Part shown: positions 8,245-16,127 of the stretch, piece by piece
Layout: each line of letters opens with the position of its first letter
Numbering within the stretch: position 1 is the first letter of the stretch
NCBI GenBank assembly: GCA_903847405.1
Contig: CAINDP010000248.1
Span: forward strand, 1 to 32,796
Direction: 5' to 3'
DNA length: 32,796 nt
Source of the DNA: an uncultured Myxococcales bacterium
GTDB taxonomy: Bacteria; Myxococcota_A; UBA9042; DTJE01
Position numbers and translations under genes: made by a program
Notes under the pieces: generated by a model
Database searches by the model: none
Told to the model about the DNA's origin: nothing
The model's input: only the letters and a program-made list of their open reading frames with translations

Positions 8245-9897
8245 CTAAGTGACCAACCACAACGCGTCCAGCCCCAGTTCCCTTGCGACCCGCACAGCCT
8301 CCGAAATCCGATGCACAATGGGCATCCCCCGCGTGTTGAACGAGGTGTTGATGACACCCTGAACGCCGTATCGGTGGCGCAAGGTCCGAAGCACCTGATG
8401 GATGTGGTCCAGTTGGGGGGCATGTTCGTCCACGATCTGCGCCCTGACCGTCCCGTCGGCATGAACGCAACCTTCGAATGGCGCCAGCCAGCCGGGGGCC
8501 AGGGGCCACGCCCCCAGCATGAAACGTCCAAGGGCGCTTCCATCGACGTACCCCACCAACGCCTCTCGTGCGACTTCCGGCAGAAGCATGGGCGCCACGG
8601 GTCGATACCACTCCCGCTGCTTCATGTCCTCGCTCAACCGACGTCTCAGCGACACGGAATCCGGTCGGGCAAGCAGGCTGCGGTGCCCCAGGGCGCGGGG
8701 CCCGACCTCCGCGTCGCCCGCCCAGACGCCGATGATCTTGCCGTCCGCGATGGCCTTGGCTGCCTCGTCGGGGGTGCGCAGAATGGGCACGCCGGCCGCT
8801 GCGATCGCGGGCGATTCGATGGGCACCGTGTTCAGGAAGGGCGAGTGCGGCCGAACGTCGTGACCCGCACGCCACTCCAGGAACGCGGCCGCTCCCAGCG
8901 CCAGCCCCGCATCGCTGGGGGCCGGTGGGATGCTGACCGACTCGAAGCCCAACTCCTGTTCAATGCGGACGTTGGCGTGGATGTTCAGCGCCGCGCCGCC
9001 CGAGTAGTACAGGTGACGCGCCCCGGTGCTGGCCCGATGCGTTCGGATGTACGCGAGGACCTCCTCCTCGAAGTGCCGCTGCATGCACGCGGCCAGAACC
9101 TGGCTGCCACGATCGCGAGGCGAGAAGGCGACAAGGGGCAAGCCGGGAAGGCCACGTTGCAACGCGGCGCAGGCCTCATCCCTGAACAGCGAACCGTCCC
9201 GCATCCACGCGTGCCGCGTCAGCCATTCGGTGGTGGCCAGGTCCGGCCGGCCGAAACTCGCCAGGCCCATCAACTTGCCCGGCATGCTCAGGTGGTCCTT
9301 GGCATCCAGCCCGAGGATCCAGCGGGACAACGGACTGTCGTTGAAATTGTTCGCCGCACCTTTGAGGCCCGCATGCCACCCGTGATCCAGGCAGGTGACT
9401 TGCCGGCCATCCCAATACCAGGCGCTGGCGCAGGAGCGGGAGGCTCCCCCATCCACGTGGATCAGTAGGCTGTTGGAGGGGAAGGGTCCGAAAAAGGGCA
9501 GGCCGGTGGCCACGTGCGCCATCTCGTGGCAGATGGTGTAGAAGCGCGCGGGATGGGGCGTCCCCTGGATCTTCAGTCGTCCGCGGCACTCGGCCAGGAT
9601 CTCGGGGACCTCCAGGTCGCCGGCCCCGGTGATCTCGAGCATGCCGCGGGCAGAACGAAAATCGCAGCCCGTAAACGAGTTGACCAGGACGATCTGGACG
9701 GGCTCGCCGGGCCGAAGCAGGGACCCAACGAGATCCTCGAAATGCGCATCCAGGGCGCCGTCGTGCTTGCGGCCGGTGTGGCGCTCCAGCTCCTGGCAGT
9801 AGACCACGCGCCCGTTTTCCATGACGGCGACGCCGTGATCGTGGGACGTGCCGTCGGCATCCCGACCCGGGACCCCGTGAAGGCCAATCGTCAGCAT
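8245..9897 (-). CDS. NodU/TobZ-family O-carbamoyltransferase
   Basis: Encodes 550 residues, normal for the family. Known members make carbamoyl-adenylate from carbamoyl phosphate and ATP in a YrdC-like domain and transfer the carbamoyl group to a hydroxyl, often of a sugar or natural product, in a Kae1-like domain. Visible motifs: HEMAH (the HxxxH metal site), LLIHVDGGAS, LYYSGGAALNIHAN, PPAPSDAGLALGAA, and in the C-terminal domain GDAEVGPRALGHRSLLARP and VINTSFNTRGMPIV, all hallmarks of the family. Its start overlaps the end of the phosphatase gene by 7 bp, so it is the last gene of the four-gene unit. The acceptor is unknown; a sugar or peptide made by the upstream glycosyltransferase-radical SAM protein is the natural guess. 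Confidence 0.92.
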   Translation of the reverse strand: MLTIGLHGVPGRDADGTSHDHGVAVMENGRVVYCQELERHTGRKHDGALDAHFEDLVGSLLRPGEPVQIVLVNSFTGCDFRSARGMLEITGAGDLEVPEILAECRGRLKIQGTPHPARFYTICHEMAHVATGLPFFGPFPSNSLLIHVDGGASRSCASAWYWDGRQVTCLDHGWHAGLKGAANNFNDSPLSRWILGLDAKDHLSMPGKLMGLASFGRPDLATTEWLTRHAWMRDGSLFRDEACAALQRGLPGLPLVAFSPRDRGSQVLAACMQRHFEEEVLAYIRTHRASTGARHLYYSGGAALNIHANVRIEQELGFESVSIPPAPSDAGLALGAAAFLEWRAGHDVRPHSPFLNTVPIESPAIAAAGVPILRTPDEAAKAIADGKIIGVWAGDAEVGPRALGHRSLLARPDSVSLRRRLSEDMKQREWYRPVAPMLLPEVAREALVGYVDGSALGRFMLGAWPLAPGWLAPFEGCVHADGTVRAQIVDEHAPQLDHIHQVLRTLRHRYGVQGVINTSFNTRGMPIVHRISEAVRVARELGLDALWLVT

Positions 9898-11243
9898 CGG
9901 CCGCCCTCCCGGATACCCGCGAAACGGCGGAAGGCGGTCGTGGCCCCCGGGTTCTTCACCAGGCAGACGCCCTCCAGGTAGGTGCACCAGTCGCTTCGAT
10001 CCGGTGCCTTCAGGCCCAGGTAGCTCATCAGTGCGGCCGAGAAGAAGTCATGCGTGACGAACACCGTGCAGTCGGCTTCGGCCACTTGTTCGTCGAGGAA
10101 CGCCAGCAACTGTTCGGAGGCTTCGGGAATGGGCCGCATGCCGAGGGCCAGGCCGCTGTCCAGATAGCCGCCCGCGAACGCGTGGAAGTCGGTTCGCATC
10201 AGTTCCGAATGGACGCCCGAGCCGTCGAAGTAGATGCCGGGTTCCCCGAGGTGGGTATGGGTGCGGATTTCCGAGGCGCCCGACCCCGCCCCCCGCGCGA
10301 TCGCCTCGCCGGTCTGCCTGCAGCGATTGACCGGGCTGGACCAGATCCCGAACCGGACGGTTCCCGCAAGTTCCTGGCCGAGACGCGTCGCGTCGGCGAT
10401 TCCCCGTTCCGTCAGGAGGACGTCGTTCCCCCAGTTGGGGGTTTCGCGGGTGATGGGATCGCGCTCCGCGTGGCGCAGGAAGAGGCCGATCCTGGTCCCC
10501 TGGCCGAGGAGACTGCGGATCTCGGCGAGCGTGATGGGCTCGAGGCTCGCGGCGACGTGGGTCCAGGTGCCGTTGACGCGTAGTCGCAGAAACCCGCCGT
10601 CCCATCCCCGGCACAGGGCCACGCCGTTGTAGAACGGCTCCGCGGCCTGGAATCGCTGCGGGTGAATCGGCCTGCCCGTTCTGTCCACATGGTGGAACCC
10701 ATGCTCGTCGGCGACGACGGCGTGTCCCTTGTGGAACGGTTCCGCGTGGACGTATGTGGCCGTGTTCAGCGGTTCCCCATTCTTCCGTATGTGGAGGGCG
10801 CCGCCAGTCCCGTGGGCGACGGCCACGCCGTTGCGGAAGTCCCCCGCGTACCGGAACCGCAAGGAATAGGCGTCCGCACCCGAAGCATCGACGTGGAAGA
10901 ACCCGCGCTGGTCCTGCACGGTGCAGCGGCCATCCTGGAAATTGCCCGACCAGCGGAATCGCCGCTCGTGGATGGGGCTCCCGTCCACGCGGATGTGGAA
11001 CCATCCGCGCCCGTCCCGCACGGCCGCCACGCCTTCGTAGAACCCGCATGCCTCCAAGAAGCGGAACGTGTACCGCGGGTTCGCGTCGAGGTCCACGTGG
11101 TACGCGCCCGTTTCGTCCCGGACCGCGGCCAGGCCTTCCGGGGCATGGAAGCTCATGGCCGCCTGGAACACCTTCCCCTTCCAGGGATCGCCATCCAGCA
11201 GGAACCCCGTTCCGGACTCGTTCAGCGTCGGGTGGTCAGTCAT
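9891..11243 (-). CDS. WG-repeat protein fused to histidine phosphatase domain
   Basis: Encodes 450 residues. The start at 11243 is preferred over 11249 because GAGGAGG lies six bases before it. Residues ~15-235 are about five repeats of ~40 residues with the pattern F-x-G-x-A-x-V-x-D-x-x-G-x-x-H-I/V-x-x-x-G-x-P (for example GVAAVRDGRGWFHIRVDG), matching WG/KWG beta repeats. Residues ~250-450 are a histidine phosphatase (phosphoglycerate mutase superfamily) domain: LFLRHAER at 255-261 with the catalytic His, WSSPVNRCRQTGEAI, and VFVTHDFF with the second His. It probably removes a phosphate from a metabolite or modified product, the WG repeats serving as a binding scaffold. Translation is coupled to both neighbours by overlaps (8 bp and 7 bp). 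Confidence 0.85.
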   Translation of the reverse strand: MTDHPTLNESGTGFLLDGDPWKGKVFQAAMSFHAPEGLAAVRDETGAYHVDLDANPRYTFRFLEACGFYEGVAAVRDGRGWFHIRVDGSPIHERRFRWSGNFQDGRCTVQDQRGFFHVDASGADAYSLRFRYAGDFRNGVAVAHGTGGALHIRKNGEPLNTATYVHAEPFHKGHAVVADEHGFHHVDRTGRPIHPQRFQAAEPFYNGVALCRGWDGGFLRLRVNGTWTHVAASLEPITLAEIRSLLGQGTRIGLFLRHAERDPITRETPNWGNDVLLTERGIADATRLGQELAGTVRFGIWSSPVNRCRQTGEAIARGAGSGASEIRTHTHLGEPGIYFDGSGVHSELMRTDFHAFAGGYLDSGLALGMRPIPEASEQLLAFLDEQVAEADCTVFVTHDFFSAALMSYLGLKAPDRSDWCTYLEGVCLVKNPGATTAFRRFAGIREGGRC

Positions 11244-13494
11244 TGGCATCCTCCTCGACCGGGCGTCTCATGTTGCATTTCAGGCAGTTCGGGTGGCGGC
11301 CCCAGCCTTCCACGAAGTCCCGGTACCGGAGTGACGTCCACAGATCCATGAACGGTGCGTCGAGCACGCTGCCGAATTCGCCGAAGGCCTTTCGTTCGCC
11401 GCGGGGACAGCAGCAAACCTGGAATGTGCCGTCGGCCTCGATCCACGCTTCCCGTCCGAGGAACGGGCATCGGGTCGCGGTGCCGTCACGAGGCTCGCTG
11501 TCGAGCCGGATCGGCTCCACGTTTTCCAGCCGGATCCGCTTGCCGTTCGGCGCCGTTTCGTGCTCGGCGATTTCTCGGAGGACATCGACCATCCGGTTCC
11601 ACCTTGCGGCGGCCTCGTGGGATCGCCGCAGGGATTCCGCTTCCATCTGCGGCCAGGTCACCCAGAGCTGGTGCCCCTTGAAACGGTCGAGCCCGTTCGC
11701 GATGGCCCAGCGGAGCAGGCGGGGCAATTCCTCCAAGGTGCTTTCCATGAACGTCGCCTGGACAGTGGCGGTGCTGGTCTGGCCTGTCTCGGTTTCGCGC
11801 CGGCATTTCAGTTCGAGGTACCGCCGGATGTTCTGGAGTTGCAGCCGCGCGCCTGCTCCGGGCATGACCCGCTCGGCCACGGCCGGTTCGATCGCGTTGA
11901 CGCTGAACTTGACGTCGGACACGACGGGCAGGAGGGCGGCCGTCCACGCATCGACACCCCCGCGACCCGGGAACGTGCCGTTGGTGGTCAGGTTGACCTT
12001 GACCCCGGTGCGGGCCGCCAGTTCCAGCAGCCGCCGGAAGTCCGGATACAGCAACGGCTCCCCCATGGTCGAGGGCAGGATCTCCTGCAGGCCGCGCTGG
12101 GCCAGTTCCAGGACGACGCGTTCCACGACGTCGAAATCCAGGAGCGGCAACTCCTTCGGGTCGGCCGATGCATAGCGGCTGTGCGTGTCGCACATGGGGC
12201 AATGCAGGTTGCACAGGCCCGGGTTCGTGACGAAAGTGACGCGTCGAGGCGCCGGGCACATCGGGAGAGCGGGCGTGCGGCGGGTCCCGGCCAACCCCTG
12301 GTAGACAGCGACGCACGCCTCGGCGTCGTCCGCGATGGTCCTCACGCTGCCCCGGTCGGGCTTGAGGGCGCCCAGGCGACCCGGGTCGTCCATCACACGC
12401 TGCAACAGGCCGCGGAGCGCCCCCACATCGCCCAGCGGGAAGAGGAAGCCGTTCCTGCCGTCCTGTACCAGTTCGGCCATGCCGCCGGCGTCGGACGTGA
12501 TCACGGGCAACTCCGCCAGCAGGGCCTCCTGGATCACCAGCGGCGAGTTCTCCAACCAGAGGGAAGGCGCGACCAGGAGGTCCATGTCGTCCAGGGCTTC
12601 CTGGATCTGGCCATTGTGGTATCCCCCGCGAAAGGTTACCCGCGGGTCGTTGCCGCAGAGTGCGTCCAGCCATCGCCTGTCGGAACTCGCATCGCCCCAC
12701 ACGTCCAACGTGGCCCGACCTTGCGTCGCGTGGAAAGCCTCCAGGAGAACGTGGATTCCCTTGCACGGGATGACGCGCCCCAGGAAGCCGAAGCGCAAAG
12801 GCCCGGCGACCCGCGGTGTCTTTCGCGGCGTGATGCGGTTCACGTCGAACCCGTAGGGAGAAAAGATGACCTTCTGTTCCGGCACGCCCTGGTTCCGGAA
12901 GAACGTGGCCACGGTGCGCGACGGCGCGAGGCAGACGTCCAGGTGTTCGACGACGTCCCGAATGTGTCGCAGCCGGGCCTCCACCTGGCCTTGGTCGATC
13001 CACTCTTTGAAGAAGTGCCTGGAGCAATCCAGGCAGGCCGCGACGGAGGGCCCGTCGCAAAGTCCGCCGTCGGGCCGCACCAACTGTCCGCGGAAGCAGT
13101 ACATCCAGAAGTCGTGGATCGTCAGCACCGTCGGGATCCCGAATTCGGCCCGGGCGATTGCTGGCAACTGCGTGGACAGGTGGGACAGATGGCCGAAATG
13201 GACGACGTCCGGCTTCGTCTTCCGCAGCATGGCGCGGAAGGCCTCGTCGACGCGGTGGTCGAGGTACTTGTCGCGGAACGTGTAGTCGCGCCCGGGCTTG
13301 TTCAGCCGCCGCACGAACACGCCGTCCTCCAGCGAGTCGGTGGTCCGGTAGGGTGCGGCGTAGGGGTTCTCGATGCGCGTGAACACGGATACCTGATGGC
13401 TCCCGGTCAAATGCCGGGAGAGGTTCCAGGTGTAGACCTCCGAGCCGGCCATGTACTGTGGCGGGTAGCCGTGGATGACCTGCAGGATCTTCAT
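11236..13494 (-). CDS. Glycosyltransferase family 4 - radical SAM/SPASM fusion protein
   Basis: Encodes 752 residues. Residues 1-~405 are a GT-B, family 4 glycosyltransferase: MKILQVIHGYPPQYMAGSEV, FSPYGFDVNR, LRFGFLGRVIPCKGIHVLLE and the E-x7-E nucleotide-sugar motif (E315 to E323) followed by VITSDAGGMAELV. Residues ~415-752 are a radical SAM enzyme: C428, C432 and C435 in CNLHCPMCD bind the [4Fe-4S] cluster, and a Cys-rich C-terminus (CPFLG, CCCPRG, CLKC) fits a SPASM-type auxiliary cluster region. The start ATG overlaps the stop of the upstream gene (ATGA) and has GGAG upstream. One polypeptide would transfer a sugar and do radical chemistry on the same or a related substrate; SPASM proteins often modify peptides. 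No precursor peptide was identified nearby. Confidence 0.88.
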   Translation of the reverse strand: MKILQVIHGYPPQYMAGSEVYTWNLSRHLTGSHQVSVFTRIENPYAAPYRTTDSLEDGVFVRRLNKPGRDYTFRDKYLDHRVDEAFRAMLRKTKPDVVHFGHLSHLSTQLPAIARAEFGIPTVLTIHDFWMYCFRGQLVRPDGGLCDGPSVAACLDCSRHFFKEWIDQGQVEARLRHIRDVVEHLDVCLAPSRTVATFFRNQGVPEQKVIFSPYGFDVNRITPRKTPRVAGPLRFGFLGRVIPCKGIHVLLEAFHATQGRATLDVWGDASSDRRWLDALCGNDPRVTFRGGYHNGQIQEALDDMDLLVAPSLWLENSPLVIQEALLAELPVITSDAGGMAELVQDGRNGFLFPLGDVGALRGLLQRVMDDPGRLGALKPDRGSVRTIADDAEACVAVYQGLAGTRRTPALPMCPAPRRVTFVTNPGLCNLHCPMCDTHSRYASADPKELPLLDFDVVERVVLELAQRGLQEILPSTMGEPLLYPDFRRLLELAARTGVKVNLTTNGTFPGRGGVDAWTAALLPVVSDVKFSVNAIEPAVAERVMPGAGARLQLQNIRRYLELKCRRETETGQTSTATVQATFMESTLEELPRLLRWAIANGLDRFKGHQLWVTWPQMEAESLRRSHEAAARWNRMVDVLREIAEHETAPNGKRIRLENVEPIRLDSEPRDGTATRCPFLGREAWIEADGTFQVCCCPRGERKAFGEFGSVLDAPFMDLWTSLRYRDFVEGWGRHPNCLKCNMRRPVEEDAND

Positions 13495-13835
13495 TCCGCT
13501 TCTCCGCTTTCTTCCAGATTCATCCCGACGCCCGGGGCGACCCGCCGGACCCGCGCCTTCGATCGTGCGCGGTTGGTGGAGGTCCTGGGCCGGAACACCG
13601 TGACGAGGTGCTCGTCTTCCACCACGCATACGATCGGGACCGCCTTCGAAGCCCGCTGGTACTCATCGCGCCCCAGCAGGCCCTCGGCCCACAACGAGCG
13701 CAGATGCTGCCGCGTCAGCAGCACGCGGGCCGGATTGCGCTGCAGCGGAACTCCCTCCTCCAGGGCCAGGTGTACCAGGCCCGGGCGGATGCAACGCTGT
13801 CTCATCCTCTCTCTGGCATGGAAGGTCGTCTTCAT
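13491..13835 (-). CDS. DUF4258-like small basic protein, first gene of sigma-54 operon
   Basis: Encodes 114 residues from an ATG with GGGAG eight bases upstream. The N-terminus (FHARERMRQRCIRPGLVHLA) matches the His-x-x-x-R-M-x-x-R opening of DUF4258 proteins, some of which resemble RelE-type toxins or BrnT-like folds. A beta-rich middle follows (VPIVCVVEDEHLVTVFRPR), then a basic tail. It ends inside the start of the glycosyltransferase-radical SAM gene (4 bp overlap). Possible roles are a toxin-like RNase, a nucleic-acid-binding accessory, or a substrate of the downstream enzymes; the sequence does not decide between them. Confidence 0.75.
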   Translation of the reverse strand: MKTTFHARERMRQRCIRPGLVHLALEEGVPLQRNPARVLLTRQHLRSLWAEGLLGRDEYQRASKAVPIVCVVEDEHLVTVFRPRTSTNRARSKARVRRVAPGVGMNLEESGEAE

Positions 13836-13890
13836 CTGTCACTCCCTTCGAGTTGTCGTTCCGTCCCGGGCTGCACGGATCATTTCGTAT

Positions 13891-13906
13891 TGCAGCCGCC
13901 GTGCCA
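13891..13906 (-). promoter_or_regulatory. Sigma-54 (-24/-12) promoter of the carbamoyltransferase operon
   Basis: The minus strand reads TGGCACG (13906-13900), four bases, then CTGCA (13895-13891). This matches the RpoN consensus TGGCACG-N4-TTGCA with one mismatch, and the diagnostic GG and GC dinucleotides are exactly 10 bases apart. Transcription would begin near 13880, leaving a leader of about 45 bases before the ATG at 13835. A sigma-54-type AAA+ activator is encoded divergently 268 bases away, the usual arrangement for regulator and target. Confidence 0.8.
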
Positions 13907-13991
13907 GACGGCGAAGTCCGGCCGCCGCCCAGGCGGGATGCCTGGAACCCAACGGGGATTGGATGTTGCGTAAGGCCAGGAGTTACGGGTT

Positions 13992-14008
13992 ATTGGCGAG
14001 TTCGCAAT
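13992..14008. promoter_or_regulatory. Imperfect inverted repeat, candidate upstream activator site
   Basis: ATTGGCGA and TCGCAAT flank two bases; the GCGA/TCGC core is perfect and the outer arms pair if one G is bulged. It lies roughly 90-100 bases upstream of the -24 element, a typical distance for a sigma-54 activator site. A second short inverted repeat, CGTAA/TTACG, is at 13969-13987. Both are candidates only. Confidence 0.35.
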
Positions 14009-14096
14009 CGTGGTCGTTCCGAGGCGCTTGGGCGTGTTCCCTTGCTGAACGAGGCCCACTACGGTGCGGGATGTTGGGTGGATAAAGGTAATGCGG

Positions 14097-14125
14097 TTGC
14101 CTTGAGTGTTGCATGAGATTATCGT
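14097..14125 (+). promoter_or_regulatory. Possible sigma-70-type promoter of the activator gene
   Basis: TTGCCT (14097-14102) is followed after 17 bases by TATCGT (14120-14125); each box matches four of six consensus bases. Transcription would begin near 14132, about 42 bases before the GTG at 14174. Confidence 0.4.
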
Positions 14126-14173
14126 CAACGGTAATTGAACGGCGCAGGTCGTACCTCTGGATTGGAGCAAGGC

Positions 14174-16072
14174 GTGGGGCAATTGACGTTCGTGACGGGC
14201 TGGTTCAGGCGGCACGGCATCGCGTACCTGGACATGGTGCTTGGCGCGCTGGAGGACGCCGACATTCCCAACCGACTGAAACTCGATCCGGTGCCATCCG
14301 GCGCGCTGGTGAAAGGCAGTGATCAGTATGACCTGGCGCGCTCGCTGGGATACATGGGCGACCAGGGGGGGAAGCCCCTGAAGGCGCTGGATCGGGTGGT
14401 GATGCTTCTCCCGAAGAGTTTGAAAGGGCTGTCGGAGGCCAGGCCGGAGGACTTCCTATCGGATGCGAAGTGGGCGAGGTTGCGCGGGAGTCTGGCAAAG
14501 GAGGGGCGGGATGCGGAGCCTCTGCTCGAGGAACTCCGACGCACGATCGAACACGATCGGACTTTTCCGTCACTTGCCTGGTTCGAAAAGACGTGGCGTG
14601 GGCGCGAACGGCTTCTGTGGCACGTCATCAACGAGGCCCCGCTCCAGACCCAGATCGATTGGTATCGCAAGTACTCGCCCCTCTACCTGGCCAACAAGTC
14701 CCGGGTCCAGTTCGAGTACCTGGACATCCCCGACGTCGAGAATCCCGAGGCCGTTACCTCGGCGATGTACGATTGGCTGGAGCGGGACGGGCACGGAGAT
14801 CGACTCCTGGTGAACCTGTGGGGCACGGCCACGGCGGTGCAGTTCGGCTGGTACTACCTGGCGTGGCGCCGACCCGCTCTGGTCGACGCGGTCTTCCTGA
14901 AGTGCTGGGACGACAAGTCCGTCAAGCACGCACGCCTCGCGCCCATCACGATCGAGGTGGTCGACAAGGACCCGATTGGCCGCCTGAGCGTCCCCGTCCG
15001 GCGCGTCACTTGGGAATCGGACGCCCGGCTTAACGCCACGGGCTGGCTGCAGTTCTATCTCCGGCAAGACGACAACTTCTCCATCCTGCTCCTGGGCGAA
15101 CGGGGCACCGGCAAATCCGAGGCGGTGGGCAACGCGTGGAAGTCGACCGGGCGCGCGGGTGAAGTCGTCGTTGCAAACTGCGCCAACTTCAGTGATGCGA
15201 CGCAGGCGCGTAGCGAGTTGTTCGGTCACGAGAAGGGAGCGTTCACGGATGCCCACAAGGAACGGAAGGGACTTCTGGAGCAGGCCGATGGCGGGCTGTT
15301 GTTCCTGGACGAGGTCCATCATCTGGACCGGGAAACCCGGTCGATGCTCCTCACCGCTCTGCAGACCGACCGGGAAGGCAGGTACTCCTTCACAAGGCTC
15401 GGCGGACAAGGAAGCATCCATGTGCGATTCCAGCCGGTGTTCGCATCGAATTGCTCCCGGGAGACTCTGGCGAGGAAACTTGCGCCGGACTTCCTGGACC
15501 GCATCAGTCAAAGGATCCTGCACTGGCCCAGTATCGCGGTCGGTGAACTTGCAGGGGTCTGGACCGAAGTCTGGGACCGGATGAAATTCAAGGGCCCGGG
15601 GCCGAAGAACCCGATCGGCCTGGACTGGTTCGTACCCTGGCTGGAGAATCAGCGGCGGCCAGGGAACTTCCGCGACCTGCAGCGCATCGCCATCCTCGTT
15701 GCCGACTACCAGCGCGCCGTTATCGGCGCAGAGGCGGAAATGGCGCTGGTGCCTTCGGAATGGACGCTTCAGACATTCCTGGAGGAGAGGCTTCGGGAAC
15801 CGAGCGTGCCGGATGGAAGGAAGCAGTTTGGCGAGGTCGGGCAATCCCGCAAGGGCGAAGTGTCACCAGGAATCGTCGTTCCGATCGACCTCGGGGTCGC
15901 GGACGTGACCGAGAAGATCTATCTGGATGCTTGCCGGAGCGCGTTCGCCAAGGAAGTGAAGGTGCGTTTCAAGACACAGAAGGCTGCCGTAGAGGAACTG
16001 CGGCGACGGGGCAGCGGGATGACCGAGTCCACGCTCACCAAGTGGACGAAGAACTCTCGAATCCGGTCGTGA
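14174..16072 (+). CDS. RtcR-like sigma-54-dependent transcriptional activator with CARF-like sensor
   Basis: Encodes 632 residues from a GTG with GGAG six bases upstream; a TTG at 14135 is the alternative. Residues ~1-290 are a sensor region without receiver or PAS features; LLVNLWGTATAVQFGWYYLA resembles the nucleotide-binding core of CARF/RtcR N-terminal domains (VNxxxGT followed by a hydrophobic helix). The AAA+ domain has Walker A GERGTGKS (about 309-316), ELFGHEKGAFTDA with the sigma-54-contact loop as GAFTDA (355-360) instead of GAFTGA, Walker B LLFLDE (375-380), and FASNCSRETLARKLAPDFLD. The C-terminus (TQKAAVEELRRRG, then TESTLTKWTKN) could be a helix-turn-helix. It is divergent from an operon with a sigma-54 promoter, its probable target. 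RtcR senses RNA-derived signals; a similar ligand here is inference. Confidence 0.85.
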   Translation: MGQLTFVTGWFRRHGIAYLDMVLGALEDADIPNRLKLDPVPSGALVKGSDQYDLARSLGYMGDQGGKPLKALDRVVMLLPKSLKGLSEARPEDFLSDAKWARLRGSLAKEGRDAEPLLEELRRTIEHDRTFPSLAWFEKTWRGRERLLWHVINEAPLQTQIDWYRKYSPLYLANKSRVQFEYLDIPDVENPEAVTSAMYDWLERDGHGDRLLVNLWGTATAVQFGWYYLAWRRPALVDAVFLKCWDDKSVKHARLAPITIEVVDKDPIGRLSVPVRRVTWESDARLNATGWLQFYLRQDDNFSILLLGERGTGKSEAVGNAWKSTGRAGEVVVANCANFSDATQARSELFGHEKGAFTDAHKERKGLLEQADGGLLFLDEVHHLDRETRSMLLTALQTDREGRYSFTRLGGQGSIHVRFQPVFASNCSRETLARKLAPDFLDRISQRILHWPSIAVGELAGVWTEVWDRMKFKGPGPKNPIGLDWFVPWLENQRRPGNFRDLQRIAILVADYQRAVIGAEAEMALVPSEWTLQTFLEERLREPSVPDGRKQFGEVGQSRKGEVSPGIVVPIDLGVADVTEKIYLDACRSAFAKEVKVRFKTQKAAVEELRRRGSGMTESTLTKWTKNSRIRS

Positions 16073-16127
16073 TTGAAGGCTTCACCGCCCTCGCACCTGT
16101 GCCGCATTCGCCTCAGAGCCGTGCCCT

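Larger units (their letters stand above)
13836..14173 (+). other. Divergent regulatory region between sigma-54 operon and its likely activator
   Basis: No convincing gene. It is less GC-rich than its surroundings in its right half. It holds the -24/-12 element for the leftward operon, an imperfect inverted repeat about 100 bases upstream of that element, a weak sigma-70-type promoter for the rightward activator gene, and a small hairpin with 6-bp arms (13929-13945). An open frame on the minus strand spanning 13880-14215 runs through all of these and is not believed. Confidence 0.7.

Noticed and set aside
13880-14215. 111-codon open frame on the minus strand across the divergent regulatory region
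   Set aside because: It overlaps the activator start, the sigma-54 promoter and candidate operator sites, and its translation shows no domain or plausible composition.
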